A DNA stretch of 64,000 nucleotides from positions 248,001 through 312,000 of the forward strand of contig NZ_JAFCJK010000002.1 in NCBI RefSeq assembly GCF_018131005.1, written 5' to 3'. Source of the stretch: Bradyrhizobium lablabi. Lineage in GTDB: Bacteria > Pseudomonadota > Alphaproteobacteria > Rhizobiales > Xanthobacteraceae. A program made the position numbers and the translations under genes. Every line of letters begins with the position of its first letter. The first letter of the stretch is position 1. The notes beneath the pieces were generated by a model. The model was not told where the DNA came from, searched no databases, and saw nothing but the letters and a program-made list of their open reading frames with translations. Shown here in pieces: positions 25,997-35,561 of this stretch.

Positions 25997-27388
25997 TTAA
26001 ATGACGCCTGCCAGGCGCAGCAGGATGCCGCCGGCGCACGAAGCGGCGAGGACGACGAGCATCCCTGCGTTGAAGCGGAAGATCGCCGTGGCAGCCGCAA
26101 TCGACAGGACGAGAGCCGGCAGATCGATGCTGGTGATCACGGGTGCGTCGAACGACAGGCCGAGGGTATGAACCGGAAAGGTCTGCCGGAACAGGGTGTG
26201 TAGCGCGAACCAGATCGAAAGGTTGAGGATCACGCCCACGACCGCCGCGGTGATGGCCGAGAGCGCGCCGGCGAGAGCCTTGTTGCCGCGCAGCGCCTCG
26301 ATGTAGGGCGCCCCGACGAAGATCCAGAGGAAGCATGGCGTGAAGGTCACCCATGTCGTCAGCAACCCGCCAAGCGTACCGGCGAGCATCGGCGGCAATC
26401 CGCTCGCCTCGCGGAATGCGGCCATGAAACCCACGAACTGGACGACCATGATGAGCGGCCCCGGCGTGGTCTCGGCCATGCCGAGACCATCGAGCATCTC
26501 GCGCGGGGTCACCCAGTGATAGTACTCGGCTGCCTGCTGCGCGACGTAAGCCAGCACGGCGTAGGCACCGCCAAACGTCACCATCGCCATCTTGCTGAAG
26601 AAGATCGCGATTTGGCTGAACACGTCGTTTGGCCCCAGCACGATGAGAAGCGCCAAGACAGGAAGGAGCCAGAGTGCCAGCCAGACCGCTCCCACCCGCA
26701 GCGTGCGCGCGGTGTTCGGTCGAACGTGATCCGGCACCGCTTCGCCGAGCATGCTGTCGATCGCGGCCGAGCTTTTTCCACCATGGTCGATGGCCGCGAA
26801 CTCCGGCCGCCCCAAGCGGGCGCCGACGAATCCGATGATGGCTGCCGACACGATGATGAGCGGGAACGGTGCGCCGAAAAAGAAGATCGCGACAAAGGCG
26901 GCTGCTGCGAGCGCGATCATGATCGGATTGCGCAGCGCGCGCTTGCCGACGCGGACCACGGCCTGGATGACGATGGCAAGGACCGCTGCCTTGAGGCCGA
27001 AGAACAATGCCTCGACGAAGCCGACGTTGCCGTAGGCGGCGTAGATGTAGCTGAGCCCCATGATGGCGAACACGCCGGGCAGGACGAACAGGCCGCCTGC
27101 CACGATGCCGCCGACCGTCCGATGCAGCAGCCAGCCGATATAGGTGGCCAATTGCTGAGCCTCGGGCCCCGGCAACAGCATGCAGTAGTTGAGCGCGTGC
27201 AGGAAACGCCCCTCGGAGATCCAGTTCTTCTCCTCGACAAGGATGCGGTGCATCACCGCGATCTGGCCCGCTGGTCCGCCGAAGCTCAGGATCGCAACTC
27301 GCATCCAGACGAGAAGCGCTTCGTTGAAGGAGATGCCGTGCGCGGGCGATTGCGCACCGATTTTCTGGCTTGCCGCGAGATCGGTCAT
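25997..27388 (-). CDS. chrA: Chromate efflux transporter ChrA (long-chain CHR type)
   Basis: 463 residues with two homologous CHR halves in one chain. The first carries SFGGPAGQIAVMHR and LPGPEAQQLATYIGW, the second TFGGAYAVLAYVAQ and ETTPGPLIMVVQFVG, matching the CHR signatures. About ten to eleven membrane helices are visible. The family exports chromate by proton coupling. The ATG at 27388 overlaps the chrB stop by four bases (ATGA), so the two are translationally coupled. The C-terminal end is hydrophobic without a soluble tail. Confidence 0.95.
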   Translation of the reverse strand: MTDLAASQKIGAQSPAHGISFNEALLVWMRVAILSFGGPAGQIAVMHRILVEEKNWISEGRFLHALNYCMLLPGPEAQQLATYIGWLLHRTVGGIVAGGLFVLPGVFAIMGLSYIYAAYGNVGFVEALFFGLKAAVLAIVIQAVVRVGKRALRNPIMIALAAAAFVAIFFFGAPFPLIIVSAAIIGFVGARLGRPEFAAIDHGGKSSAAIDSMLGEAVPDHVRPNTARTLRVGAVWLALWLLPVLALLIVLGPNDVFSQIAIFFSKMAMVTFGGAYAVLAYVAQQAAEYYHWVTPREMLDGLGMAETTPGPLIMVVQFVGFMAAFREASGLPPMLAGTLGGLLTTWVTFTPCFLWIFVGAPYIEALRGNKALAGALSAITAAVVGVILNLSIWFALHTLFRQTFPVHTLGLSFDAPVITSIDLPALVLSIAAATAIFRFNAGMLVVLAASCAGGILLRLAGVI

Positions 27389-28203
27389 GGCTTCACCTTG
27401 TTGGTGGGCCAATTGTGCGTCTCCTTGGTCGCGTCGCGGCACCAGCGGTAGAAAGCGTCGTACAGAAGCAGGCCGGCGCTCAACTGTTCGAGGTCGTCGT
27501 CGTACATGCGCGACAGGCCAAGCGAGGCCGCGAGCAAGCCAGGCGCTTCCGGCGCAAGGTCGAGCCGCGCGGTGTCCGCGGCCCGCACCATTGTCGCGAG
27601 CCGCTCCAGAGCCGGTGTCGAGAGGCCGAACTCCTTCACCATCACGTCAAAGGTGCAGAGCTCGCCGCGATGGCTCCAGAACACGTTCTCGATGTCGAAT
27701 GGCGTCGCCTCGAAGCGCTCGGCCACGGCCTCGACTTCCGGGGGTGTCACGAACAGGAAGACGGCGGCCGGATCGACGAAGCGGCGGATCAGCCAGGGAC
27801 ACGCGATCCGGTCAATCTTCGGCCGTGATCGCGTGACCCACACGGTGCGGCCACGCCCGTCACGCTTTGGAATCTTGTCGGCGGGGACGGTTGGCAACTC
27901 GGCCGCCGTCCAGCCGAGATGACCACCTTCGAGAATCTCGGCTGTAACGCTGCCATAGCGCAGCCACGCGGCGGTTCCTTCGCTGAGCTTCTGGCCCTTG
28001 TTGCAAATGACGACGACCGACTGGCCGGTCATACGGGAGCCCCAGTCCTGCACGTCAAGATGGGAGCGGCGCACCGCGCCGGGTATCAGCCGCGGATCAG
28101 CGGCGAAATCCTCGTCGATTCGAACATCGACGAGTGCCGGCGCGTTGGCCGTGCCAATGAGTCGGGACAACTTTTCAGGGGAGATGGAGGTGTATGATGA
28201 CAT
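27385..28203 (-). CDS. chrB: Chromate resistance protein ChrB with N-terminal rhodanese domain
   Basis: 272 residues. A rhodanese-like domain (about 1-110) has its active-site Cys67 in VVICNKGQK. A ChrB C-terminal domain follows, with RPKIDRIACPWLIRRFVDPA, the family signature. The rhodanese part corresponds to ChrE fused to ChrB. ChrB is a chromate-responsive regulator or resistance factor in known operons. It is the first gene of a minus-strand operon (chrB, chrA, PepSY, small periplasmic protein, DUF1259) and is divergent from the aldo/keto reductase gene across 239 bases. Confidence 0.92.
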   Translation of the reverse strand: MSSYTSISPEKLSRLIGTANAPALVDVRIDEDFAADPRLIPGAVRRSHLDVQDWGSRMTGQSVVVICNKGQKLSEGTAAWLRYGSVTAEILEGGHLGWTAAELPTVPADKIPKRDGRGRTVWVTRSRPKIDRIACPWLIRRFVDPAAVFLFVTPPEVEAVAERFEATPFDIENVFWSHRGELCTFDVMVKEFGLSTPALERLATMVRAADTARLDLAPEAPGLLAASLGLSRMYDDDLEQLSAGLLLYDAFYRWCRDATKETHNWPTNKVKP

Positions 28204-28442
28204 GCTGCGCCCTCTGGTAAAATCGGGACGCGATTCTTAGGCATGTCGCCTCGCGGGGAGATCGCTTTCCCCGGACCCCAAATAAAGACCCTCCGGTTCG
28301 GGGTGTCAACCTCGGTATGCTCAACAATTTCGAGAAACCGAAAGGCGGTCGTCACATCTGGTTCAGTCGACCGTTCCTATGGAACTGAGACAGACAAACA
28401 GGGCGCTTTGGCAGCGCCGGATCATGTGCGCATAATGGCCGC

Positions 28443-29261
28443 ATGATTGTTGTCGAAGGCAACGGTGCCAAAATCCCGGCCATCGGGCTCGGCACATGGG
28501 AATTGCGCGGCCGCGCCTGTGCCCGCATCGTCGAGCAGGCGCTACGGCTGGGTTATCGCCACGTCGACACCGCGCAGATCTATGACAACGAGCGGGAGGT
28601 CGGTGATGGCTTGCGTGCCTCCGGCGTAAAGCGCGACGATGTCTTCGTCACGACCAAGGTTTGGACCACGCATTTCGCGCCCAACGACCTTGAACGATCG
28701 GTCAAGGAGAGCCTCGCGCGGCTGCGCCTGACCGAGGTCGATCTGCTGCTGCTGCACTGGCCGAACCCGCAGGTGCCGCTGCCCGAGACGCTCGGCGCGC
28801 TGGCGCGGGTCAAACGGCAGGGGCTCGCGCGCCATATCGGCGTTTCCAACTTCACGGTGGATCTGATCGAGCAGGCGGTGGCGGCTTGTCCCGAGCCGCT
28901 GGCTTGCGATCAGGTCGAGTATCATCCTTATCTGGACCAGGCCAAGGTGATGGAGGCCTGCGCACGCCACGGCATGGCGCTCGTCGCCTATAGCCCGATC
29001 GCAAGGGGTCGTATCAAGAACGACCGTGCGCTGGCGCGAATCAGCGACCGCTATCGCAAGACGGCCGTCCAGGTCTGTCTGCGTTGGCTCGTGCAGCAGA
29101 ACGCCCCGGCGATACCGCGCACCTCGAAGCTCGAGCGCCTTCAGGAGAACATCAATATCTTCGATTTCGAACTGTCCAGCGAGGATATGCGCGATATTTC
29201 CGCCATGGGCGGCGCGAGCGGCCGGCTCACGGATTTTGGTTTTGCTCCGAAATGGGATTGA
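28443..29261 (+). CDS. Aldo/keto reductase, DkgB-like
   Basis: 272 residues forming a TIM barrel that reduces aldehydes or ketones with NADPH. The catalytic tetrad is complete: Asp42 and Tyr47 in DTAQIYDNE, Lys72 in TTKVW, His105 in LLLLHWP. IPRTSKLERLQENINIFDF is the coenzyme-binding region. It is closest to 2,5-diketo-D-gluconate/methylglyoxal reductases, but the physiological substrate is not fixed by sequence. The promoter region is shared with divergent chrB; co-regulation is not shown. Confidence 0.93.
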   Translation: MIVVEGNGAKIPAIGLGTWELRGRACARIVEQALRLGYRHVDTAQIYDNEREVGDGLRASGVKRDDVFVTTKVWTTHFAPNDLERSVKESLARLRLTEVDLLLLHWPNPQVPLPETLGALARVKRQGLARHIGVSNFTVDLIEQAVAACPEPLACDQVEYHPYLDQAKVMEACARHGMALVAYSPIARGRIKNDRALARISDRYRKTAVQVCLRWLVQQNAPAIPRTSKLERLQENINIFDFELSSEDMRDISAMGGASGRLTDFGFAPKWD

Positions 29262-29324
29262 GGCGTCTTCTCCCCAACCGCTATGCTGGCGGGCAGGGGA
29301 GACATCACGATTTGATCGAGTGCG

Positions 29325-30149
29325 ATGAAGTTTCGGGCAAATGCGGACATGATGGCGTCGGTGGTCGCGCACCTGTTGCTGCTGGCTTTGGTCGTGGTCT
29401 TCTCGGAGGTGCACCAGTTCGGTCCTGTCGCCGCTGACACGATGGCGGTGGACATCGTGACCCCGCAGGAAATCGCCGAGATCACGCCCGACCCGACGCC
29501 AACGCCGGAGCCCGACCTGTCATCGCCGGACAGGCCGGCTGACCAGCCGCCCGAACCGGCCGCGCAGGCGCCGGCCGAGCCGCCGCAGCAGCAGGCGGTG
29601 CCACCGGCGCCACAGCCGAGCCCGACTACGCAGCGCACGGCCGCGGCGGAGCCACAGCCGGCTCCGCAGCAACAGTCGCCACAGCCGCCGGCCTACACGC
29701 CGCCGGAGCCCGACCTTTCGGTCAAGTATCATGTAATGCTGGGCCTGCCGCCCGATCTGTCCGCGCAGACTGCACCCGCCGCGCCGCGTTCGGCGAACGA
29801 GGGGGGAAAGGACAATTTCGATGCACCGGCCACGGAGACCGCCAATATCGGCACCAGCATCGTCAGCGAATTCCGCCGCCATCTGAAGACGTGCCTGAAG
29901 CTTCCGGCGACGCTGAACAGCGGCGACGACGTCAGGGTCAAGCTGCGGGTGTTCATGGAGCCGGACGGCAAGCTTGCGGCGGCTCCGCTGCTGATCGAGG
30001 CCAGTGCATCCGCGAAGGGTCCGCTGTTGATGCGTAGCGCGGCCAGCGCGCTGCAGGCGTGCCAGCCCTATGCGATGCTGCCCCGCGATCGCTATGGCGA
30101 ATGGAAGGTGCTCGACCTCGACTTCACGCCGCGCGATTTTGCGTCATAG
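29325..30149 (+). CDS. TolA/TonB-like envelope protein
   Basis: 274 residues. One N-terminal helix (MMASVVAHLLLLALVVVFSE) is followed by a long Pro/Gln/Ala/Glu-rich stretch (about 48-135) able to span the periplasm, then a compact C-terminal domain with LKTCLKLPATLNSGDDVRVK and LQACQPYAMLPRDRYGEWK. This resembles the TolA C-terminal domain. No tolQ, tolR or tolB is adjacent, so it is an orphan. The two Cys in the C-terminal domain may be paired. Confidence 0.8.
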   Translation: MKFRANADMMASVVAHLLLLALVVVFSEVHQFGPVAADTMAVDIVTPQEIAEITPDPTPTPEPDLSSPDRPADQPPEPAAQAPAEPPQQQAVPPAPQPSPTTQRTAAAEPQPAPQQQSPQPPAYTPPEPDLSVKYHVMLGLPPDLSAQTAPAAPRSANEGGKDNFDAPATETANIGTSIVSEFRRHLKTCLKLPATLNSGDDVRVKLRVFMEPDGKLAAAPLLIEASASAKGPLLMRSAASALQACQPYAMLPRDRYGEWKVLDLDFTPRDFAS

Positions 30150-30240
30150 CGCGCAAGCCCGCCGTCGTCTGCATGTCCGGTTGAACGCGTGTGATACGCC
30201 GTGGCAAGATGCCGGCATCCCAACAGGATTCCGCGCGAAA

Positions 30241-30894
30241 ATGTTGAAGCTCATCATCGGCAACAAGAACTATTCGTCATGGTCGATGCGGCCGTGGCTG
30301 GCGCTGCGCGCCAACGACATCCCGTTCGAGGAGGTCTTCATTCCGCTCTACACGAACCAGACCGACAAGGACCGCATCCTCGGCTTCAGCGATTCCGGAA
30401 AGGTGCCGGCGCTGATCGATGGCGACGTCACGGTCTGGGATTCGCTTGCGATCATGGAATATCTCGCCGAGAAATTCCCGGATGCAGGACTTTGGCCTGC
30501 GGACCGCGCCGCGCGTGCCCATGCCCGAGCGATCTCGGCGGAGATGCATTCGGGCTTCATGGCGCTGCGCAACGAGTGCGGCATGAACCTGCACCGTCCG
30601 ATCCGCGCCGTGGCGCTGTCGGATGATGCGCGCGCCAATGCCGCGCGCATCCAGGATATCTGGGCCGATTGCCACGCCCGCTACGGTAAGCAGGGACCAT
30701 TCCTGTTCGGGGCGTTCGGTGCCGCGGACGCGATGTACGCGCCGGTGGTGCATCGCTTCCGGACCTATGCGATCCCGGTCAAGGGTGAGGCGCAGCAATA
30801 TGTCGACGCCATGAGCGCACTCCCGGCGTTCCAGCAGTGGACTCAGGAGGGTCTCGCCGAGACGCTTGTCATCGATCGGTTCGAGCACGTCTGA
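30241..30894 (+). CDS. Glutathione S-transferase
   Basis: 217 residues. The N-terminal thioredoxin-like domain begins MLKLIIGNKNYSSWSMRPWL; NYSSWSMRPW is the typical start of this bacterial GST group, with the catalytic Ser/Tyr there. GKVPALIDGDVTVWDSLAIM carries the cis-Pro and glutathione-binding site. The C-terminal domain is all-helical. The ATG at 30241 is chosen because it gives a correct family N terminus; the longer frame overlaps the preceding gene. The electrophile substrate is unknown. Confidence 0.92.
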   Translation: MLKLIIGNKNYSSWSMRPWLALRANDIPFEEVFIPLYTNQTDKDRILGFSDSGKVPALIDGDVTVWDSLAIMEYLAEKFPDAGLWPADRAARAHARAISAEMHSGFMALRNECGMNLHRPIRAVALSDDARANAARIQDIWADCHARYGKQGPFLFGAFGAADAMYAPVVHRFRTYAIPVKGEAQQYVDAMSALPAFQQWTQEGLAETLVIDRFEHV

Positions 30895-31139
30895 CGGCCG
30901 GGCAAAGGTCGATCACGGGCCACACACCGCTCGGTGCGCCGTGAACCCGGTTTTTGGACGTGTTGACAGAGAATTTCCGCATTCGTGGTGGCCTATCGCG
31001 CTGAAATATCTGCAAAAATCGCGTATTGGCCATGCCCTGATGCCGCTGGATTTCGCGGCCGGCGGTGTGCTAGGTTGTCGCGGGGTTCTCAATAAATTGG
31101 TCGGCCAGCGGGACGCGAGCGGCCGGCAATCTCTAGGAT

Positions 31140-31343
31140 ATGGAGAGGGCGTTGAAGCATAAGTACTCCGTTGGAGAGACTGTCTATTTTACTGCCAGCA
31201 ACGTCGCCCGGCCTGCCGCGAGCGGGACCTATCAGGTCATCCGGCTGCTGCCGACTGATGGCGACGACTGCCAGTACCGGATCAAGAGCTCGACCGAAGC
31301 TTTCGAACGGGTCGCCAAGGAAAGCCAACTCGCGCTGTCCTGA
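31140..31343 (+). CDS. Small conserved hypothetical protein
   Basis: 67 residues, including KHKYSVGETVYFTASN, GTYQVIRLLPTDGDDCQYRI and FERVAKESQLAL. The fold looks like a small SH3-like beta barrel. I recognise the pattern from Rhizobiales, but its function is unknown. The start is either ATG 31140 (weak AGGA two bases upstream) or TTG 31152. The 245-base gap before it holds only its presumed promoter. Confidence 0.75.
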   Translation: MERALKHKYSVGETVYFTASNVARPAASGTYQVIRLLPTDGDDCQYRIKSSTEAFERVAKESQLALS

Positions 31344-31496
31344 GCGCTACGCGCAAGCCGGCGGGTGAGGGCGGTTCCGCCCACCGCCGTTACAAAGGCC
31401 CTGCTCGCGAATCCATTCTGCCGATGGTTGAATGCCCCGGGGGTGGTGGCATTCGCCGTCGCTGGTTGTGTTATGCTGCGTTGAGGGACATCGCGC

Positions 31497-32483
31497 ATGA
31501 ATTGGGCTTCCTCACTGGATCAGACTTGGCGTTTGCCGGCCTTTCCGATGTGGCTGACGCTGGCCGCGGCAGTGTTCTTCGGACTCGTCGTCCTGGTGAC
31601 GCTGCTCCGCGCGGAGAAATCGGTCGCCAACGGCGCGCTGACCGTCATCACATTACTGGCGATCGCCGTTGCGGTCGCCGCTACCATCCGTGGTTTCGGT
31701 TCCGCCGGGCAGGCTGGGTCCACCGAGATGCGCACGGCGCAGGCGACAAGCCCGGCACTGCCGGCGCTCGCCTGCATCGACGACCTCGCCGGCGACGCCG
31801 TTCTCAGCGCGTGCGAGAAGTCATTGTACGGTTCGGCCGACGCGACTGCGGCCGCCGTCAGCTATGCCTCCGCCCAGATTTCGCGCCTCACCTCGCATGG
31901 CGACCTTGCGACTGCCGGGCCCAATGCCACAACCGAGTTGAAGGCGCTGCGCCGCGCGATCGAACGCGACCGTTACGGACTGATGGCCTATGTGCTGACG
32001 GCGCGTGACCACTGTACGCCGACCGAGTGCCCGGCGTTCGGTTCGTTGGGTGACAATCGTCAGATCGCGACCAACATGAACGACCACGTCTACGAGAACC
32101 TGATCGCCCGCTATGCGCCGACCTGGAACGCCGTGCAACCGCAGGCCGCGGCGGGCATCGTTGCTGCACTGCCGCCGTCGGCGGCCGCAGGGCTGCCACC
32201 CTCGGTGCCCACCGGCAAGCCGACCAATGCCGAGTTTCCGAGCGCGTCGTCAACGCCTCCGGTCAGCATCATGACCCCTGAGCCGCCGTCGCCTCCCGCC
32301 GCCAAGCCTCCGGCAGCGGCTGCCGCGCCGCCACCGGCTGCGCGCCCGGCGCCCCCGGCGACTGTCGCAGCGGCAAAGAAGCCGCCGGCGCCGAAGCGTC
32401 CTCCACAGACACCGGTTCAGCTCACGCCGGCAGCCCCGCCCGCGACGCCTGCGAGCCCACCGGCCGCCGCGAGCGAGAACTAA
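31497..32483 (+). CDS. Membrane protein with Pro/Ala-rich C-terminal tail
   Basis: 328 residues. Two helices near the N terminus (MWLTLAAAVFFGLVVLVTLL and ALTVITLLAIAVAVAATI) are followed by a periplasmic-type domain (about 80-210) with conserved-looking Cys (ACIDD, SACEKSL, DHCTPTECPAFG). The last 110 residues are almost only Pro, Ala, Ser and Lys. No family is recognised. The four to five Cys suggest disulphides and an exported middle domain. Confidence 0.78.
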   Translation: MNWASSLDQTWRLPAFPMWLTLAAAVFFGLVVLVTLLRAEKSVANGALTVITLLAIAVAVAATIRGFGSAGQAGSTEMRTAQATSPALPALACIDDLAGDAVLSACEKSLYGSADATAAAVSYASAQISRLTSHGDLATAGPNATTELKALRRAIERDRYGLMAYVLTARDHCTPTECPAFGSLGDNRQIATNMNDHVYENLIARYAPTWNAVQPQAAAGIVAALPPSAAAGLPPSVPTGKPTNAEFPSASSTPPVSIMTPEPPSPPAAKPPAAAAAPPPAARPAPPATVAAAKKPPAPKRPPQTPVQLTPAAPPATPASPPAAASEN

Positions 32484-32564
32484 TCACGATCCGTTTCTGT
32501 CTGGATCACCGCGTCACGATCTGATGCTCTTTTCAAAGCGTGCGGTGGGCGCTAAATGCGGCGC

Positions 32565-33005
32565 ATGCCGCTTCATCTCATCAAGCTCGCCGTCGGTTGC
32601 GAATCCGTCAAGGAACTCAAGAGCTGGGTTGCCGAGCGGATGGCCACCGCGAAGAAGAAGGGCCTGCCACTCCGTCACGTCCACATCACGCGGATGACGC
32701 CGAAGCGCGACGACGAAATCCTCGCCGGCGGATCTCTCTACTGGGTGATCCGCGGCGAAATCGCTGCGCGCGAGAAGATCATCGCGATCGAACCGTTCCG
32801 CGACAAGGACGGCATCGGGCGGTGCCGGCTCGTGATGCAGCCCAAGGTGATCGCCGTCTCGCCGCGGCCGATGCGGCCCTTCCAAGGCTGGCGCTATCTT
32901 ACCGCCGACGTCGCGCCGCCGGACCTGACGAAGTCGAGCGCCGCCGGCGTAGCCTCGATGCCGGAGCCGATGCGCCGGGAATTGCGCGATCTGGGGCTGC
33001 TGTAG
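32565..33005 (+). CDS. DUF1489 family protein
   Basis: 146 residues, beginning MPLHLIKLAVGCESVKEL, the conserved start of this alphaproteobacterial family, and continuing with VHITRMTPKRDDEIL, LYWVIRGEI and RPFQGWRYL. An ATG three codons earlier (32556) is the alternative start. The function of the family is unknown; proteins are small, soluble and widely conserved in Rhizobiales. It converges on panC with 11 bases between stops. Confidence 0.88.
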   Translation: MPLHLIKLAVGCESVKELKSWVAERMATAKKKGLPLRHVHITRMTPKRDDEILAGGSLYWVIRGEIAAREKIIAIEPFRDKDGIGRCRLVMQPKVIAVSPRPMRPFQGWRYLTADVAPPDLTKSSAAGVASMPEPMRRELRDLGLL

Positions 33006-33016
33006 TCCACTGGCGC

Positions 33017-33868
33017 TCAGACCGCGATGTTATCGATCAGGCGGGTGGCGCCGAGCCGCGCCGCCACCAGCATCCGCATCGGACCATCCTTGAGCGATGT
33101 GATGGGTGCCAACGTGACGGCGTGTCGGACCTCCAGATAATCGAGCCCGAAACCGGCCTTGTTGATCAACGCGACGCCGGCGGCCATCGCGGTGGCAACG
33201 TCCTCGCCGGCGCGCAGGCGGCCTGCGGTCTCCTTCATCACGCGATGGAGTTCGGGCGCCACGCGCCGCTCCTCGGGCGAGAGGTAGACGTTGCGCGACG
33301 ACATCGCGAGGCCGTCGCGCTCGCGTACGGTTTTTGAGCCGATCACCTTGACGCCGAGGTCGAGGTCGGCGGCCATCTGGCTCACCACCCTGAGCTGCTG
33401 GAAATCCTTCTCGCCGAACACCGCGACATCAGGCCGGCATTGCGTGAAGAGCTTGCCGACCACGGTGGCAACACCGCCGAAGAAGTGCGGCCGGAAGCGA
33501 TCTTCGAGCCCAGCGGTGGCCGGCCCTTCCGGCACAATCCTGGTGGCGAAGCCGTCGGGATACATCGCCTTCACCTCGGGATGCCAGATCAGGTCGACGT
33601 CCTCGGCGGCGAGTTGGGCGACGTCGGCCTTCCAGGTCCGCGGGTAGGAGCCGAAATCTTCGGTCGGCGCGAACTGGGTCGGGTTGACGAAAATCGAGAC
33701 AATGACGCGTCGCGCGCGACGCTTTGCAAGCCGGACCAGCGACACGTGGCCGTCATGGAGCGCTCCCATCGTTGGGACCAGCGCGATCGTCGCCTTCTTG
33801 GCGCGCAGCGCATCGACGGCGCGACGCAGGGCAGGGACGGTGCGGACGACAGTGGGATTTCGCGGCAT
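33017..33868 (-). CDS. panC: Pantothenate synthetase
   Basis: 283 residues. It joins pantoate and beta-alanine using ATP in vitamin B5/CoA synthesis. [14 protein letters not shown] contains the ATP-binding HxGH-type motif, [12 protein letters not shown] the pantoate site, FGEKDFQQL and [10 protein letters not shown] the conserved nucleotide loops. The ATG at 33868 gives the family N terminus; the frame to 33970 is an unrelated extension. panB is not adjacent. Confidence 0.96.
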   Translation of the reverse strand: MPRNPTVVRTVPALRRAVDALRAKKATIALVPTMGALHDGHVSLVRLAKRRARRVIVSIFVNPTQFAPTEDFGSYPRTWKADVAQLAAEDVDLIWHPEVKAMYPDGFATRIVPEGPATAGLEDRFRPHFFGGVATVVGKLFTQCRPDVAVFGEKDFQQLRVVSQMAADLDLGVKVIGSKTVRERDGLAMSSRNVYLSPEERRVAPELHRVMKETAGRLRAGEDVATAMAAGVALINKAGFGLDYLEVRHAVTLAPITSLKDGPMRMLVAARLGATRLIDNIAV

Positions 33869-34143
33869 CTGGGTTCGGGTCTCTCGAGGTGAAGCTTGAG
33901 CCTTGGCGTTCGGCCTCGCGGCACGCAAACCGAGACTAGCAAGACCGAAGGGCTGCCGCCAAACCGACACGGCACAACTTCATCACCTTGCGCCGAATGT
34001 GCGGGAAGAACGGCGTCGCCGCCGACGCGGCAGTTTCGTTCGATCGATTCACGCCAACGAGGCAGTATGGATTTCATCAACTAACATGCATTTCACTTGA
34101 CCGAAGTCACGCGCACTTTGAAGATGCTGCTGGGGGTTGAATC

Positions 34144-35067
34144 ATGTTAGTGCAGGCTAGTCAGGGTCATTCCGGCTCTGCGCATGTCATTGTGCTGGGC
34201 AATGAGAAGGGCGGTTCGGGCAAATCGACCACCGCGCTGCATATCGCTGTCGCGCTGATGAAGGCGGGACAGCGGGTCGCCTCGATCGACCTGGATTGCC
34301 GCCAGCAAAGCTTTACTCGCTACATCAACAATCGGCAGGAATGGGCGCGCCGCACCGGCATTGATCTCGAGATTCCCGGGCATCACTGCATCAAGTACGG
34401 CGAAACGATGCAGATCGCGGAGAACGAAAACGCCGAGTTCCAGCAGTTCATCGAAGTGGTGAGCGCGATCGAGCGGGCCAATGACTTCATTGTCATCGAT
34501 ACGCCAGGGTCGGACAGCTACCTGATGCGGCTCGCGCATTCGATGGCCGACACGCTGGTGACGCCGATCAACGACAGCTTCCTCGATTTCGACGTGCTGG
34601 GCACGGTCGATCCCGCGACCTATGCGGTAACAGGGGAGAGCCATTATGCAGCCATGGTGCGCGACGTGAGGCGCAACCGCCGTCAGCTCGATGGCGCCAC
34701 GACCGACTGGATCGTGGTCCGCAACCGCCTGTCGATGCTGGGCTCGCGCAACAAGCAGCTCGTCGCAGACGGATTGAAGCAATTGTCGCTGCGGCTCGGG
34801 TTCCGCGCGATCGACGGGTTCGCCGAGCGGATGGTCTATCGTGAATTCTTCCCGCGCGGGCTGACGGCGCTCGATCAAATCGACGAGGCGACGCTTGGCA
34901 CCCGCCCGAGCATGGGCCATGTCACCGCGCGCGAGGAGGTGACGAGCCTGCTGCGCCAGCTCAAGCTGCCGCTCGACGAGCGCGGTCGGCGCCGCGCGGC
35001 CAACCGCGCCGAATGGTTCAGCCAGGTCGACAAGCCGCTCGAGTTCCACGACATCATCGGAAGCTAG
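34144..35067 (+). CDS. mipZ: Division-plane positioning ATPase MipZ
   Basis: 307 residues of the ParA/MinD ATPase superfamily. The deviant Walker A KGGSGKST (22-29) with the signature Lys is followed by IDLDCRQQS (switch I) and FIVIDTPGSD (Walker B). The mid-region TPINDSFLDFDVLGTVDP and the length match MipZ and exclude ParA. MipZ binds ParB near the origin and inhibits FtsZ, so the division site is set at midcell. The upstream region to panC is about 275 bases and divergent. A TTGA-N6-TCAC near-match lies at 34097-34110 but is not convincing. Confidence 0.93.
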   Translation: MLVQASQGHSGSAHVIVLGNEKGGSGKSTTALHIAVALMKAGQRVASIDLDCRQQSFTRYINNRQEWARRTGIDLEIPGHHCIKYGETMQIAENENAEFQQFIEVVSAIERANDFIVIDTPGSDSYLMRLAHSMADTLVTPINDSFLDFDVLGTVDPATYAVTGESHYAAMVRDVRRNRRQLDGATTDWIVVRNRLSMLGSRNKQLVADGLKQLSLRLGFRAIDGFAERMVYREFFPRGLTALDQIDEATLGTRPSMGHVTAREEVTSLLRQLKLPLDERGRRRAANRAEWFSQVDKPLEFHDIIGS

Positions 35068-35561
35068 CGCTTGTTCGATTCAATCGGGATGAAGCTCCGG
35101 GGCGTTCGTTTCACGACTTAGGAACAGCGTTTCCAGGCGGAAGGTAATTTGCCACCACCGTTGCGATGGAGTTCGAATAAGCGAGTTTTCAGGCCGATGA
35201 CGGTCCGGCGCTGAAGCCGATCATCGATACCGAGATGGCTGAGTCACCGTAGTCTTGCGGTCAATTTGGCCACAACCCGGCCAACAAGCGGAACAATACT
35301 TGTCATGTCAGGTTGTTGTAGTAATCTTTGAGCGAGAGCGTTCGAGCCGAAGCTGTGGAACCAACGCTCGACAGTCAGGGGATGTGAACAAAACCGGCTG
35401 TACGTATACCTGCCTACCGTTTGGGTGCGTTGCACAAATTTATTGCGAACAGTTCACAGTTTTTGGACTTCCTGTCACGTCACCGTGACATATATGCTGA
35501 AGAAGGAGGCCAAAGAGCTTCCGGCGAAAATGCTCCAAAGGTTGGGCGCCTCGAGGACGTC
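35068..35561. other. 494-base intergenic region
   Basis: No credible gene. One small hairpin, GTCACG/CGTGAC with a 4-base loop, sits at 35474-35489, upstream of the hydrolase ATG. The rest is AT-richer than the flanks, with short frames that lack ribosome binding sites. Confidence 0.4.

Noticed and set aside
34097..34110. TTGACCGAAGTCAC upstream of mipZ as a FixK box
   Set aside because: One half-site is wrong (TCAC), and no link of mipZ with oxygen control is expected.
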